Origin: Sinorhizobium sojae CCBAU 05684
Lineage (GTDB): Bacteria > Pseudomonadota > Alphaproteobacteria > Rhizobiales > Rhizobiaceae
Assembly (NCBI RefSeq): GCF_002288525.1
Contig: NZ_CP023067.1
Location: 1,674,001-1,738,000, forward strand
DNA length: 64,000 nt
Direction of reading: 5' to 3'
The notes beneath the pieces were generated by a model, which did no database searches, was not told the DNA's origin, and worked only from the letters and a program-made list of their open reading frames with translations. Shown one piece after another: positions 26,775 to 36,463 of this stretch; positions within the stretch are counted from its first letter, which is position 1; every line of letters begins with the position of its first letter. Position numbers and translations under genes: made by a program.

Positions 26775-26878
26775 GCGCATCGGCCCGAATGTCGGACCCG
26801 ATTTTCGGAAAGCCCGATGCGCGGTTCAAAGAACTACAGCGTCCTTTGTGCGTCCGTAAGGGCGCACGGCGCTGTAGA
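26775..26878. repeat. Composite mosaic repeat (A + spacer + B)
   Basis: Unit A (26776-26822, GCGCATCGGCCCGAATGTCG ... AAGCCCGATGCGC), spacer GGTTCAAAGAACTACAGCG, and unit B with TGTGCGTCCGTAAGGGCGCA then CGGCGCTGTAG. The B hairpin carries compensating changes (TGCGTCC/GGGCGCA) that keep pairing relative to the other copies. It lies ~50 bp before the DUF2865 gene start. Confidence 0.78.
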
Positions 26879-26930
26879 GACGGATGCGGCTGCTTCGGTG
26901 ACCGCTCCGCCGGAATGCGGGAAGAAAAAA

Positions 26931-28076
26931 GTGTCGGGATCTCCGAGTAACGCGCCCCGCGGCCTCGCGTGGCTTGCGTCTGCGCTTCTGCCTTTGGCAT
27001 TGGCAATGGCAGACGAGGCGTCGGCCTCGAGCGTCTGCGAGCGCCTTCAGGCCCGCCTCGCCGGCATGCCGACCACGTTCAACTCGAATGCAAACCTGCG
27101 CGATTTCACCGGCGCGATTTCCCGCCAGAACATCGAGCTTCGTCGCGCCCGGAACGATCGGAGACGGCTCGGATGCAGCCGCGGCAGCATCATAGTCATC
27201 GATGACAATACCCCCTTCTGCGCCGAGTTGGACGACACGATCGCACGAATGGAGGCCAATCTCCAGGAATTGAAGATGCATCGACAGCAACTGGTGTCGA
27301 ACGGCAGCGAAGACGCGCGCCGGCGCATTGTCGCCGCGATGGAGATCAACGGCTGCATCCCGGTGCGCGGCGACGATTGGGACGAGCTTGACGAGTTCGC
27401 GACGACGACCGAAGCCGACATCCATCGCAACATCCTCCGGGACCTGGCCCCGGACAGCGAGAATTATCCGTTGCTCTTCGAGGAGCCGGGGATCCAGGAT
27501 TTCTCGCCGATGGAGGGATACGGGAACGGTGGCTTACGGACCATGTGCGTAAGGACCTGCGATGGCGCCTTCTTCCCTATTTCGTCGAACGCCTCACCGG
27601 CGGATTTCCCGCGCGATGCCGAGAGCTGCCGCGCACGGTGCCCCGGGACCGAGACGGAACTCTATTATCACGTGCTTGCCACCGAGGAGAGCGATCAGAT
27701 GGTCTCGGCATCGACCGGCAGGCCCTATAGCGAGCTGCCGACGGCCTTTGCCTATCGTACGCGCGACGTCGGTGCACCCGGGGCCTGCGGCTGCAAGCCA
27801 CCGAAGGCGGCCGGCGGAACGAACCGCGGGAACGCACCCGCAACCAGTCTATCGGCAGCCAGCCCCTCTGTCGTGACCATCGGGGGCGACAGGGCGGGGA
27901 AGACGGCTGACGGGACGACTGAAAGCGCCGCCGCTAATCCCGCCAAGGAGCGCCCCTATGACCCGAAGAGCAACAAGGTACGTATTGTCGGCCCGACCTT
28001 CCTGCCGCCGGAAGAAAGCGAGATCGACCTCAAGAACCCTTTGGGACCAAGCTATCAGCCGCAGCAGGCGAACTGA
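26931..28076 (+). CDS. DUF2865-family exported protein
   Basis: 381 residues if it starts at the GTG at 26931; the frame is open from 26817, but the earlier part is repeat sequence. Another GTG at 26898 is possible. A signal-like segment (GLAWLASALLPLALAMADEASAS) follows. The central part is a charged helix with Cys residues, and then comes the DUF2865 hallmark LRTMCVRTCDGAFFPIS followed by Cys-containing DAESCRARCPGTETELYYH. The C-terminal ~90 residues are Ala/Pro/Gly-rich. Paired cysteines suggest disulfides in the periplasm. Function unknown; the family occurs widely in Rhizobiales. Confidence 0.75.
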   Translation: MSGSPSNAPRGLAWLASALLPLALAMADEASASSVCERLQARLAGMPTTFNSNANLRDFTGAISRQNIELRRARNDRRRLGCSRGSIIVIDDNTPFCAELDDTIARMEANLQELKMHRQQLVSNGSEDARRRIVAAMEINGCIPVRGDDWDELDEFATTTEADIHRNILRDLAPDSENYPLLFEEPGIQDFSPMEGYGNGGLRTMCVRTCDGAFFPISSNASPADFPRDAESCRARCPGTETELYYHVLATEESDQMVSASTGRPYSELPTAFAYRTRDVGAPGACGCKPPKAAGGTNRGNAPATSLSAASPSVVTIGGDRAGKTADGTTESAAANPAKERPYDPKSNKVRIVGPTFLPPEESEIDLKNPLGPSYQPQQAN

Positions 28077-28113
28077 CCGCGAGAATTTGGAAACAACGCT
28101 CTGAAAAAAGACG

Positions 28114-29060
<947 letters not shown>

Positions 29061-29104
29061 GGGCGCATATGGACACAGGCGCCTGCGAAAGGCAAGGCAT
29101 GCCA

Positions 29105-29935
29105 CTACCGTTCGGGCCGATAGCGGACGAAGGCGAAGGCATCGCCCGACGGCGACCAATTCGGGACGTTCATGGTTCCCTGCCCGCCGAAGAGCTGGAA
29201 CAGGACGTGTGCATCGCCGCCTTCCGGATCCATCAGCCGCAGCCGCACGTGGAGATCGCGCGGGTGGTCGAAAACCTCGCCATCATAGGAGAGCACCAAG
29301 AGGTGCCTGCCATTGGGTGACGGATGCGGAAACCAATCGCCATAGGGGCTGTCGGTGATACGCTGGACATCGCTGCCGTCTGGCCGGATCCGCCAGATCT
29401 GCATGCGGCCCGTACGGCTGGAGTTGAAATAGATCCACTTACCGTCGGGCGACCAATCCGGCCCGTCGTTGCGGCCTTCGCCCCACGTCAATCGGCGCTC
29501 CTCGCCGCCCTCGACCGAAATCGTATAGATGTCGAAAACCTGGTCACGAATACCGCAATAGGTCAGCGTCCGACCATCGGGCGACCAACCGTGCCAATAG
29601 GAGGGAAGCTTCGGCGTCACGAGCCGCGGCGTGCCGCCCTCGATCGGCAGGAGATAGATCGCCGACTTGCCGAATTCGGTCTTGTCGCTGATGGCGAGCG
29701 TCGTTCCGTCCGGCGAAATGCCGTGGTCGTTATTGCACTGGCGGGCAATGCCCGTATCGATCTCGACAGGATCGGGCGCCCCGTCGAGCCCTATGCGATG
29801 GAGCCGTCCATGGCCGTTGACGACCAGGAAGCGCCCGTCTGGCGACCAGTTCGGCGCTTCGACCAGCCGTTCCGTCTGCCAGACCACGCGGGTCTCAGCT
29901 GTCGCGATGTCGAAGATCTCCACCGAACTACGCAT
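29105..29935 (-). CDS. TolB-like beta-propeller (WD40-like/PD40 repeats) protein
   Basis: 276 residues, with no signal peptide, so unlike TolB it should be cytoplasmic. Six or so repeats of the form W(S)PDGR are visible: NWSPDGRFLVV, GISPDGTTLAI, GWSPDGRTLTY, DWSPDGKWIYF, HPSPNGRHLLV, NWSPSGDAFAF. This is a complete small propeller. It starts three bases after the nadE stop with AGGGGA before its ATG, so it is translationally coupled to nadE. Function unknown. The cobalamin riboswitch lies just downstream but belongs to bluB. Confidence 0.85.
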   Translation of the reverse strand: MRSSVEIFDIATAETRVVWQTERLVEAPNWSPDGRFLVVNGHGRLHRIGLDGAPDPVEIDTGIARQCNNDHGISPDGTTLAISDKTEFGKSAIYLLPIEGGTPRLVTPKLPSYWHGWSPDGRTLTYCGIRDQVFDIYTISVEGGEERRLTWGEGRNDGPDWSPDGKWIYFNSSRTGRMQIWRIRPDGSDVQRITDSPYGDWFPHPSPNGRHLLVLSYDGEVFDHPRDLHVRLRLMDPEGGDAHVLFQLFGGQGTMNVPNWSPSGDAFAFVRYRPER

Positions 29936-29938
29936 GAA

Positions 29939-31621
29939 CTATCCCCTGTCGCGGAAGCGATTGGTGATGGGATAGCGCCGGTCGCGGCCGAAATTCTTCT
30001 TGGTGATCTTCACGCCGGGCGCAGACTGCCGGCGCTTGTATTCCGCGATGTAGAGCAGGTGCTCGACGCGATGGACGATCGCCTCCTCGTGGCCGCGGGC
30101 GACGATTTCCTCGGTGCTCATCTCCTTTTCCACCAGGCATTCGAGGATGTCGTCAAGCACCGGATAGGGCGGCAGCGAGTCCTGGTCGGTCTGGTTCGGC
30201 CGAAGCTCGGCGGAAGGCGCCTTGTCGATGATGTTCTGCGGAATGACTTCGCCGGAAGGGCCGAGCGCGCCGGGCGGTACCGTGCCGTTGCGCCAGCGTG
30301 CCAGCGCATAGACCTGCATCTTGTAGAGATCCTTGATCGGATTGAACCCGCCGTTCATGTCGCCATAGAGCGTGGCGTAGCCGACCGATATTTCCGACTT
30401 GTTGCCGGTCGTCACCACCATCGAACCGAACTTGTTGGAGATCGCCATCAGTATCGTCCCGCGCGTGCGGCTCTGCAGGTTCTCCTCGGTAATGCCGGGC
30501 TCCGTGCCCTCGAACATATCCGAGAGCGCGTCGAGAAAACCCTCGACCGGCTCTTCGATCGCGACGACATCGTAGCGGCAGCCGAGCGCCTTGGCGCAGG
30601 CTTCGGCATCCGTCAGCGAGGCCTCCGACGTATAACGATAGGGCAGCATGACGGTGCGCACGCGCTCCTCGCCGAGCGCATCGACCGCGAGGGCCGCGCA
30701 CATCGCCGAATCGATGCCACCCGAAAGGCCAAGCACGACATTCTTGAAGCCGTTCTTGTTGACGTAGTCGCGAAACCCCAGCATGCAGGCGCGATAATCC
30801 GTCTCCTCGCTTTCCGGAAGGCGCGACTGGTGCCCGTTGGCCGAGACCCAGCCGTCCGAGCCCCTCATCCATTCCGAAATCGAAACCGCCTCTTCGAACT
30901 GGCTCATCTGGAAGGCGAGCGATCGGTCGGCATTAAAGGCGAAGCTCGCACCGTCGAAGACGAGTTCGTCCTGGCCGCCGAACTGGTTGGCGTAGATCAT
31001 CGGCAGCCCGGTCTCGATTACCTGCTTCAGCACGACCTGATGACGCACGTCCACCTTGCCGCGATAATAAGGTGAGCCGTTCGGTGAAAGCAGAATCTCC
31101 GCGCCGCTCTCCGCGAGCGTCTCGCAAACGCCGAGCTCGCCCCAGATATCCTCGCAGATCGGGATGCCGATGCGTATGCCGCGGAAATTGACCGGCCCCG
31201 GCATTTCGCCGGCGTCGAACACGCGCTTCTCGTCGAATTCGCCGTAGTTCGGCAGATCCACCTTGTCGCGAACGGCGATGATCTTGCCGGTATCCAGCAC
31301 CGCCACCGAATTGTGCCGGCGCCCGGCTGCCTGGCGCGGAAAACCGACGATGACGCCCGGGCCGCCGTCAGCGGTCTCCTCGGCGAGCGTCTCGACCGCC
31401 CGCTCGCAGGCTTTGAGGAATGCCGGCTTCAGGACCAGGTCTTCCGGCGGATAACCGGAAACGAAGAGCTCCGTCAGCAGCAGAAGGTCGGCACCTTGGC
31501 GCGCCGCGTCCGCGCGCGCCTCGCGTGCCTTGGCGAGATTGCCGGCAACATCGCCAACGGTCGGGTTGAGCTGGGCCACGGCGATGCGTAGCGTCGAAGG
31601 TGCGGCATTCTGTGTGGTCAT
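29939..31621 (-). CDS. nadE: Glutamine-dependent NAD+ synthetase
   Basis: 560 residues in two domains. The N-terminal nitrilase-type glutaminase has the triad Glu51 (TELFVSGYP), Lys120 (RDKVDLPNYGEFDEKR) and Cys156 (GIPICEDIW). The C-terminal synthetase has the ATP loop LGLSGGIDS (Ser300-Ser305 core) and the TTGNKSE region. It amidates nicotinate adenine dinucleotide with ammonia channelled from glutamine, the last step of NAD synthesis. It heads a two-gene unit with the propeller gene. Confidence 0.96.
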   Translation of the reverse strand: MTTQNAAPSTLRIAVAQLNPTVGDVAGNLAKAREARADAARQGADLLLLTELFVSGYPPEDLVLKPAFLKACERAVETLAEETADGGPGVIVGFPRQAAGRRHNSVAVLDTGKIIAVRDKVDLPNYGEFDEKRVFDAGEMPGPVNFRGIRIGIPICEDIWGELGVCETLAESGAEILLSPNGSPYYRGKVDVRHQVVLKQVIETGLPMIYANQFGGQDELVFDGASFAFNADRSLAFQMSQFEEAVSISEWMRGSDGWVSANGHQSRLPESEETDYRACMLGFRDYVNKNGFKNVVLGLSGGIDSAMCAALAVDALGEERVRTVMLPYRYTSEASLTDAEACAKALGCRYDVVAIEEPVEGFLDALSDMFEGTEPGITEENLQSRTRGTILMAISNKFGSMVVTTGNKSEISVGYATLYGDMNGGFNPIKDLYKMQVYALARWRNGTVPPGALGPSGEVIPQNIIDKAPSAELRPNQTDQDSLPPYPVLDDILECLVEKEMSTEEIVARGHEEAIVHRVEHLLYIAEYKRRQSAPGVKITKKNFGRDRRYPITNRFRDRG

Positions 31622-31727
31622 GGCTGGCCTGTCGATGTTTCGTCAGAAAATGAGTCCGGTGGACACCCCGTTCTATCGTATCCGGCGACAAAAGAACGCA
31701 CGCAATCGCGGTCAGACGCGGAATAAT

Positions 31728-31740
31728 CTGAATAATTCAG
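31728..31740. promoter_or_regulatory. Palindrome in the nadE / LTA-synthase-like divergent gap
   Basis: CTGAATAATTCAG is a perfect 13-bp palindrome, nested in a looser dyad (GCGGAATAAT ... CTTTATCCGC, 31719-31750). It lies ~110 bp before nadE and looks like an operator; the regulator is unknown. Confidence 0.4.
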
Positions 31741-31833
31741 CTTTATCCGCGCGTTAGGCACCAACACCCGTCTTTCCAGTCACCGGAACACAGTAGCCTC
31801 TCCACCGGTTCGGCCATTCATCGCCCGTTCAAG

Positions 31834-31851
31834 ATGACGGCAGTATGACAG
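31834..31851 (-). promoter_or_regulatory. PHO-box-like site, part of an 11-bp-periodic array
   Basis: On the minus strand CTGTCAT, four bases, CCGTCAT: seven of seven and six of seven matches to the PhoB half-site with the correct 11-bp period. Two weaker half-sites (TTTCACG at 31855-31861 and CTTCACA at 31866-31872) continue the same phase, giving four in a row. The orientation points to nadE (210 bp away), while the array ends only ~20 bp before the LTA-synthase-like start. Confidence 0.55.
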
Positions 31852-31892
31852 TAACGTGAAACTTTTGTGAAGCTTGAGAGGCTGTGGCCACG

Positions 31893-33806
31893 ATGAAATC
31901 CATCACCGGGACGGATTCCGAAATCTACGCCGAGCGGCCGAGTTTCGCCGCTCGGCACGCCCGGACCCTGGCTGGCCTGCGCAGCGCGTTGCTCTCGCTA
32001 TTCCTGGCGATAACGCTCGTCTTCGCGATCGAAGCCGTCGGTCGCCACTCCATCTCCGACACGATCGACTTTTTCGCGGATTCGGCGCGCCCCGCCTGGG
32101 TGACGGTCGCGGTTTTCTTTCTCGTCCTGCTTGGGCTCGACGCCATCTTCGGCCGTGAGCATAAGGCCACGCTGGTGGTCGCCCCCCTTGCGGTACTCCC
32201 GGCCTTCATCAGCCAGCAGAAGCAGGTCTTCCTCTCCGATCCGCTCTACCCGACCGACTTTCTCTTCGGCCGGCAGATCATGGAACTGATGCCGGTACTC
32301 GTAAAGGACCGGCCATGGACCGCGGTCGGCTGCGTGGTTGGTCTGCTCGCCGCAATGGTCGTGACCGGCCTGCTCTTGCGATATGCCTGGCGCAACTTCC
32401 CGCGCTTGACGCGGCGCGAACGCCTGGCCCGGCTGGCCTTTGCGTTACCGCTGCTCATCGCCTTCTGGAACGTCATGGACTACACGCAGTTCTCGTGGAT
32501 CCGCGATCGGCTGCGCGTGGTCCCCATCATGTGGGACCAAAGCGAGAACTATCGGCACAACGGCTTTGCGCTCGCCTTCATGATCAATCTGCCGATGGCC
32601 AATGTTAGTGCGCCGGCCGGTTACATGGCCGAGGCGATCGACAAGATTCCCGTCAAACCGCTTCCCGCCGGCACGACGCATCGCAGCAAGCCGGACGTGA
32701 TCGTACTGATGAGCGAATCCTTCTGGGATCCGACCCTTTTGCCGAATGTGACGCTGAAGCCCGATCCGATGCCGACGGTCCGCGCGTTGCAGGGGGGCAC
32801 CGTCTTCTCACCTGAATTCGGCGGAATGACCGCCAATGTCGAATTCGAAGCGCTGACCGGCTTCTCCAACGCATTCCTGCCCTATGGCAGCATCCCCTAT
32901 CAGCAATATATCCGCAATCCGATCCCGTCGCTGGCAACCTTCTTCCGCGGCGAGGGCTACGCCGCGCGTGCCATCCATCCCTTCCAGGGCTGGTTCTGGA
33001 ACCGCACGGCGGTCTACAAGGCCTTCGGCTTCGACACCTTCCGCGACCAGGACAACATGCCGACCATGAAGAAGCGCGGCATGTTTGCCTCGGACGAGGC
33101 GCTCACGAAGGAGATTATCCGCCAGGCGGACGCCATGCAGGATCCCTTCTTCTTCTTCGCAGTGACGCTGCAAGGCCACGGCCCCTATGAACCGAACCGT
33201 TACGTGAAGAACACGATCGAGGTCGAAGGCAATCTGCCGGAGAAGGACCGTCAGGTGCTCGCCACCTATGCGCAGGGCATCAAGGAGGCCGACGACAGCC
33301 TCAAGATGCTGATGGAGTGGGCGGAAAAGCGGGACCGGGAGACGATTATCGTCCTCTTCGGCGACCACCTCCCGCCGCTGCATACGGTCTATACCAGCAC
33401 GGGCTACATGAAGAATGTGACCGCGGAGCGCAAGGGATCGAAGGACGAGATGAGGGCCGGCCACGAAACGCCGCTTGTCGTCTGGTCGAACAAGACCGGA
33501 GCGCAGAAGGACGTCGGCGCCATCAGCCCCGCCTTCCTTTCCTACACGATCCTGAAGCAGGCGGGCTATGAGCACCCCTACTACACCGGTTTTCTCGGCG
33601 AAGTGCACGAGCGGTTCCGCGTCGTCGACCGCTACATGCTGCTCCGTGAGGACGGCACCGACGTCGCAGACTGGCAACGCCAGCGGAAGGTGCCGCGATG
33701 GCTGCGGGACTACCGTTTCCTTCAGCACGACATGATGTTCGGCAAGCGCTACGGCACCGAACGCTTCTTCGACTCGCATGCCGAACTGTTCGGCGCGGGA
33801 TCGTAA
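31893..33806 (+). CDS. LTA-synthase-like membrane phosphoglycerol/sulfatase-fold transferase
   Basis: 637 residues from the ATG at 31893 (a GTG at 31884 adds three). About five N-terminal membrane helices (to ~residue 190) are followed by an alkaline-phosphatase-superfamily domain. The metal and nucleophile region is VIVLMSESFWDPT (Ser or Thr nucleophile downstream in GGMTANVEFEALTG), and FGDHLPPL holds the C-terminal metal ligands. The family moves phosphoglycerol, phosphoethanolamine or related groups on the periplasmic side, for example to cyclic glucans in rhizobia. Substrate unproven. A PHO-box-like array lies just upstream, suggesting control by phosphate. Confidence 0.82.
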   Translation: MKSITGTDSEIYAERPSFAARHARTLAGLRSALLSLFLAITLVFAIEAVGRHSISDTIDFFADSARPAWVTVAVFFLVLLGLDAIFGREHKATLVVAPLAVLPAFISQQKQVFLSDPLYPTDFLFGRQIMELMPVLVKDRPWTAVGCVVGLLAAMVVTGLLLRYAWRNFPRLTRRERLARLAFALPLLIAFWNVMDYTQFSWIRDRLRVVPIMWDQSENYRHNGFALAFMINLPMANVSAPAGYMAEAIDKIPVKPLPAGTTHRSKPDVIVLMSESFWDPTLLPNVTLKPDPMPTVRALQGGTVFSPEFGGMTANVEFEALTGFSNAFLPYGSIPYQQYIRNPIPSLATFFRGEGYAARAIHPFQGWFWNRTAVYKAFGFDTFRDQDNMPTMKKRGMFASDEALTKEIIRQADAMQDPFFFFAVTLQGHGPYEPNRYVKNTIEVEGNLPEKDRQVLATYAQGIKEADDSLKMLMEWAEKRDRETIIVLFGDHLPPLHTVYTSTGYMKNVTAERKGSKDEMRAGHETPLVVWSNKTGAQKDVGAISPAFLSYTILKQAGYEHPYYTGFLGEVHERFRVVDRYMLLREDGTDVADWQRQRKVPRWLRDYRFLQHDMMFGKRYGTERFFDSHAELFGAGS

Positions 33807-34140
33807 CCCTCGATAAGAGGCGAACCTCCGCGCCCCTCATCACAGCCCCACCCGTCAAGGTCACTGACGGCGTTGTGCGTCCTTTCGGCGAAGGCCGCTG
33901 TGGCACGACTGAACGGCACCCCTCCACCGGTTTCCTGTGCAACTCTTCCTGTGTGCTTGGCGGACCCGCATCGGTGAAGTAACGCCTCCGCCGCCGCAAC
34001 CAATAGGCGTAGTCGTACCGGCCTGCTCCAAAACCACCGCGATAGGTTGAAACAGTGCAGGAAAATTAACGAATGCGGCGCACCCTAGAGATGCAGGAAT
34101 TCTGAAATGCCAGCAATGATGAACGCTCGGAGCTACCGTC
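33807..34140. other. 334-bp gene-free stretch
   Basis: I see no gene, repeat or clear promoter here. It should hold the promoter of the TadE/TadG-like pair. A TTAACG at ~34067 could be half of a CtrA-type site, but no second TTAA follows at the right spacing. Confidence 0.4.
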
Positions 34141-34563
34141 ATGTCCGTTCTCAAGAGCTTGCTTGTCGACCGCCGCGCAGCCGCAGCAATTGAGTTCGCG
34201 ATTGTCGCGCCGCTCTTTTTCATGTGCGTGCTGACATTGATCGCCTACGGCATCTATCTCAGCGCCGCGCACTCCATCCAGCAAATTGCTGCCGATGCTG
34301 CACGCTCGGCGATTGCCGGCCTATCCCAGGCCGAGCGGAAGCAATTGGCGACAGATTATATCCAATCCTCGACGATGAATCAGACCTTCATCAAGACGTC
34401 GCGAATGAATGTCAGCGTCGAAGACGACGCCAACAATACCAACCAGTTCACCGTCACGGTCACATACGACGCCAGCGATCTCCCCATTTGGGGGCTTTTC
34501 ACCTTCGCCTTGCCGGATGCGACGATCGAGCGTTATGCGACGATCCGCGTCGGAGGGATCTGA
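34141..34563 (+). CDS. TadE-like pilus-assembly (pseudopilin) protein
   Basis: 140 residues. A short basic leader (MSVLKSLLVDRRAAA) precedes AIEFAIVAPLFFMCVLTLIAYGIYL, the TadE signature with the conserved Glu five residues into the hydrophobic helix. The rest is a small extracytoplasmic domain ending TIERYATIRVGGI. TadE proteins are minor pseudopilins of Flp/Tad pili or related envelope structures. No other tad genes (ATPase, secretin, prepilin peptidase) are in the window, so the partner machinery must lie elsewhere. Confidence 0.82.
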   Translation: MSVLKSLLVDRRAAAAIEFAIVAPLFFMCVLTLIAYGIYLSAAHSIQQIAADAARSAIAGLSQAERKQLATDYIQSSTMNQTFIKTSRMNVSVEDDANNTNQFTVTVTYDASDLPIWGLFTFALPDATIERYATIRVGGI

Positions 34564-34564
34564 C

Positions 34565-36298
34565 ATGGCTCCAACCACGCGCCCCGGTGAAGGCCTTCTC
34601 AGATCCAGGAGCGGCAATGTCGGCATCTCGGCCGCATTGGTCATGCCGCTCGTGATCATGTCCATGGGCCTTGGGATCGACTACGGCTATCTCACCCTGC
34701 AAAGGCGCGAGATGCAGACCGTCGCGGATCTCGCGGCGATCGTGGCCGCCGCCGACATCGCTTCAGCCGAAGAAGCAGTCCTGGACCATTTCAGGAGCAA
34801 CGGGCTTGCCTTTGCCGTATCGACACCCGATGGCCTGATGACAGTGGATGGCGAGCGCCTGCCCTGGACCGCCGAAGCTGCGGCCAAGGGCGTCGCAACG
34901 CTCGAGCGTGGCCGCTATGTTCCCGACCCCGCGGTCGAGGCCGGTCAACGCTTCATCAGGAACGCCACACCGGCGGACGCCGTCCAGGTGACGATCGAAA
35001 AGAAGGGAAACCTTTATCTGGCGGCCCTGTTCAGCAAGCCGCCGGAACTTGGGGTGGTGGGCACCGCCGCACACTCCAAGTTCGCTGCGTTTTCGGTGGG
35101 CTCGCGCCTTGCAAGCCTCAATGGCGGCCTGCTGAACGCCGTGCTCGGACAGATGCTCGGAACGAGTATTTCGTTAAAGGCGATGGACTACGAAGCGCTG
35201 CTGGACGCGGACATCGACATTCAGCCGCTTCTTAAGCTCGTCGCCACTCGCCTCAATCTGACGGCAGGCTCCTATGAAGACGTGCTGACCGCCAATCTGA
35301 CGATGCCGCAGCTCATCGGCTCACTGCGGCTCCTCTCCGGTCTCGGCGGCACCGCCGCTTCGGCGCTGAAAAGCATCGAGGTCGCGACGGCGGGGGACAA
35401 GCGGACGATCACGCTCGCAAATATCCTGAATATCGATCCGAAGAAGAGCCTGCGTGTCGACGCCGGTTCGGATTGGACCATGCGCGTCAGCGCCCTGCAG
35501 TTGGTCTCCGCCGCCGCGGCCGTCACCAATGGCGAGCACCAGATCGCATTTGACGCAACCGCCGGCCTCCCGGGCATCGCCTCGGCGAAGATCAATCTTT
35601 CCATCGGCGAGCCGCCGATGGAAACGCCCAGCCACCGGCTCGCGGCACCCGGCGCTGCGGTGCGCACTGCCCAGACCCGAGTGGCGGTCAGGGCCAATAT
35701 CGAGGGTCTTGCAGCCCTCTCCGGCGTCATGCTCCAGGTCCCGCTTTATGTGGAACTTGCCCACGCGGAGGCGAAACTCGCAGACATACATTGCCTCGGC
35801 GGGTCGCCGGAAAATGCCTCCGTCGCCGTCGACGCCGTGCCGGGCGTAGCGGAATTCGCGCTTGGAGAAGTTAACCCGGACATACTGGCAAGCTTTTCGG
35901 CCGAGCCCCGCGTTGCTTCGGCGCGGATCGTCGACACCGCTCTTCTCAAGATCGATGCCCTCGCCCATATCACGGCCGAGAATCTGCAGCCTTCCCGCCT
36001 CACCTTCAGCCCCAACGAGGTCGCTTCACGCACGGTCAAAAGCGTCTCCACGAAGGATATTCTCTCCTCTACCATGCAGACGCTGCTCGGCGATCTCGAC
36101 ACCCGGATACAAGTGGGCCCTGTCTCGCTTGGAAGCCCGACACTGGTGCGGGAGGCGCTGGCCGAGACGCTCAGTGCCGCCGCGGCCCCCATCGACGATC
36201 TGCTTTACAATCTGCTCCTCCTTACGGGCGTGCGCGTTGGAGAGGCCGATATCCGCGTCACCGGCGTCAGTTGCCAACAACCGGTGCTTGTACAATGA
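34565..36298 (+). CDS. TadG-like protein with long extracytoplasmic region
   Basis: 577 residues from the ATG at 34565, one base after the TadE-like stop, so the two are coupled. The N-terminus has the TadG/Flp-like helix GNVGISAALVMPLVIMSMGLGIDYGYLTLQRREMQTVADLAA (split: helix about residues 22-45). The next ~500 residues are predicted exported, with repeated short hydrophobic/alanine segments and a single pair of Cys (CLGG and SCQQP). It lacks an obvious vWA MIDAS motif. It likely forms part of a surface or pilus-associated structure with the upstream protein. Details unknown. Confidence 0.72.
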   Translation: MAPTTRPGEGLLRSRSGNVGISAALVMPLVIMSMGLGIDYGYLTLQRREMQTVADLAAIVAAADIASAEEAVLDHFRSNGLAFAVSTPDGLMTVDGERLPWTAEAAAKGVATLERGRYVPDPAVEAGQRFIRNATPADAVQVTIEKKGNLYLAALFSKPPELGVVGTAAHSKFAAFSVGSRLASLNGGLLNAVLGQMLGTSISLKAMDYEALLDADIDIQPLLKLVATRLNLTAGSYEDVLTANLTMPQLIGSLRLLSGLGGTAASALKSIEVATAGDKRTITLANILNIDPKKSLRVDAGSDWTMRVSALQLVSAAAAVTNGEHQIAFDATAGLPGIASAKINLSIGEPPMETPSHRLAAPGAAVRTAQTRVAVRANIEGLAALSGVMLQVPLYVELAHAEAKLADIHCLGGSPENASVAVDAVPGVAEFALGEVNPDILASFSAEPRVASARIVDTALLKIDALAHITAENLQPSRLTFSPNEVASRTVKSVSTKDILSSTMQTLLGDLDTRIQVGPVSLGSPTLVREALAETLSAAAAPIDDLLYNLLLLTGVRVGEADIRVTGVSCQQPVLVQ

Positions 36299-36364
36299 CA
36301 AAAGGACAGATTCAGCGAGCCGTAGGACTTTTGGCAGCACACCTATCGGACTTTAGTCTGGAAA

Positions 36365-36379
36365 CAAATGATGCATTTG
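36365..36379. promoter_or_regulatory. Dyad upstream of the HTH-like gene
   Basis: CAAATG, ATG, CATTTG: perfect 6-bp arms, 85 bp before the start at 36464. A candidate operator, perhaps for autoregulation by the downstream gene. Weak evidence. Confidence 0.3.
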
Positions 36380-36463
36380 GACGTTAGAATATTTCTCGCA
36401 TGCTGGTTGCATCGAGACTTGGATCACAGGGGCAGTCGACACGTGAAGGGGCACACGCAGTAG

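Noticed and set aside
34060-34075. CtrA site upstream of the TadE-like gene
   Set aside because: Only one TTAA half; the second half at seven bases is absent.
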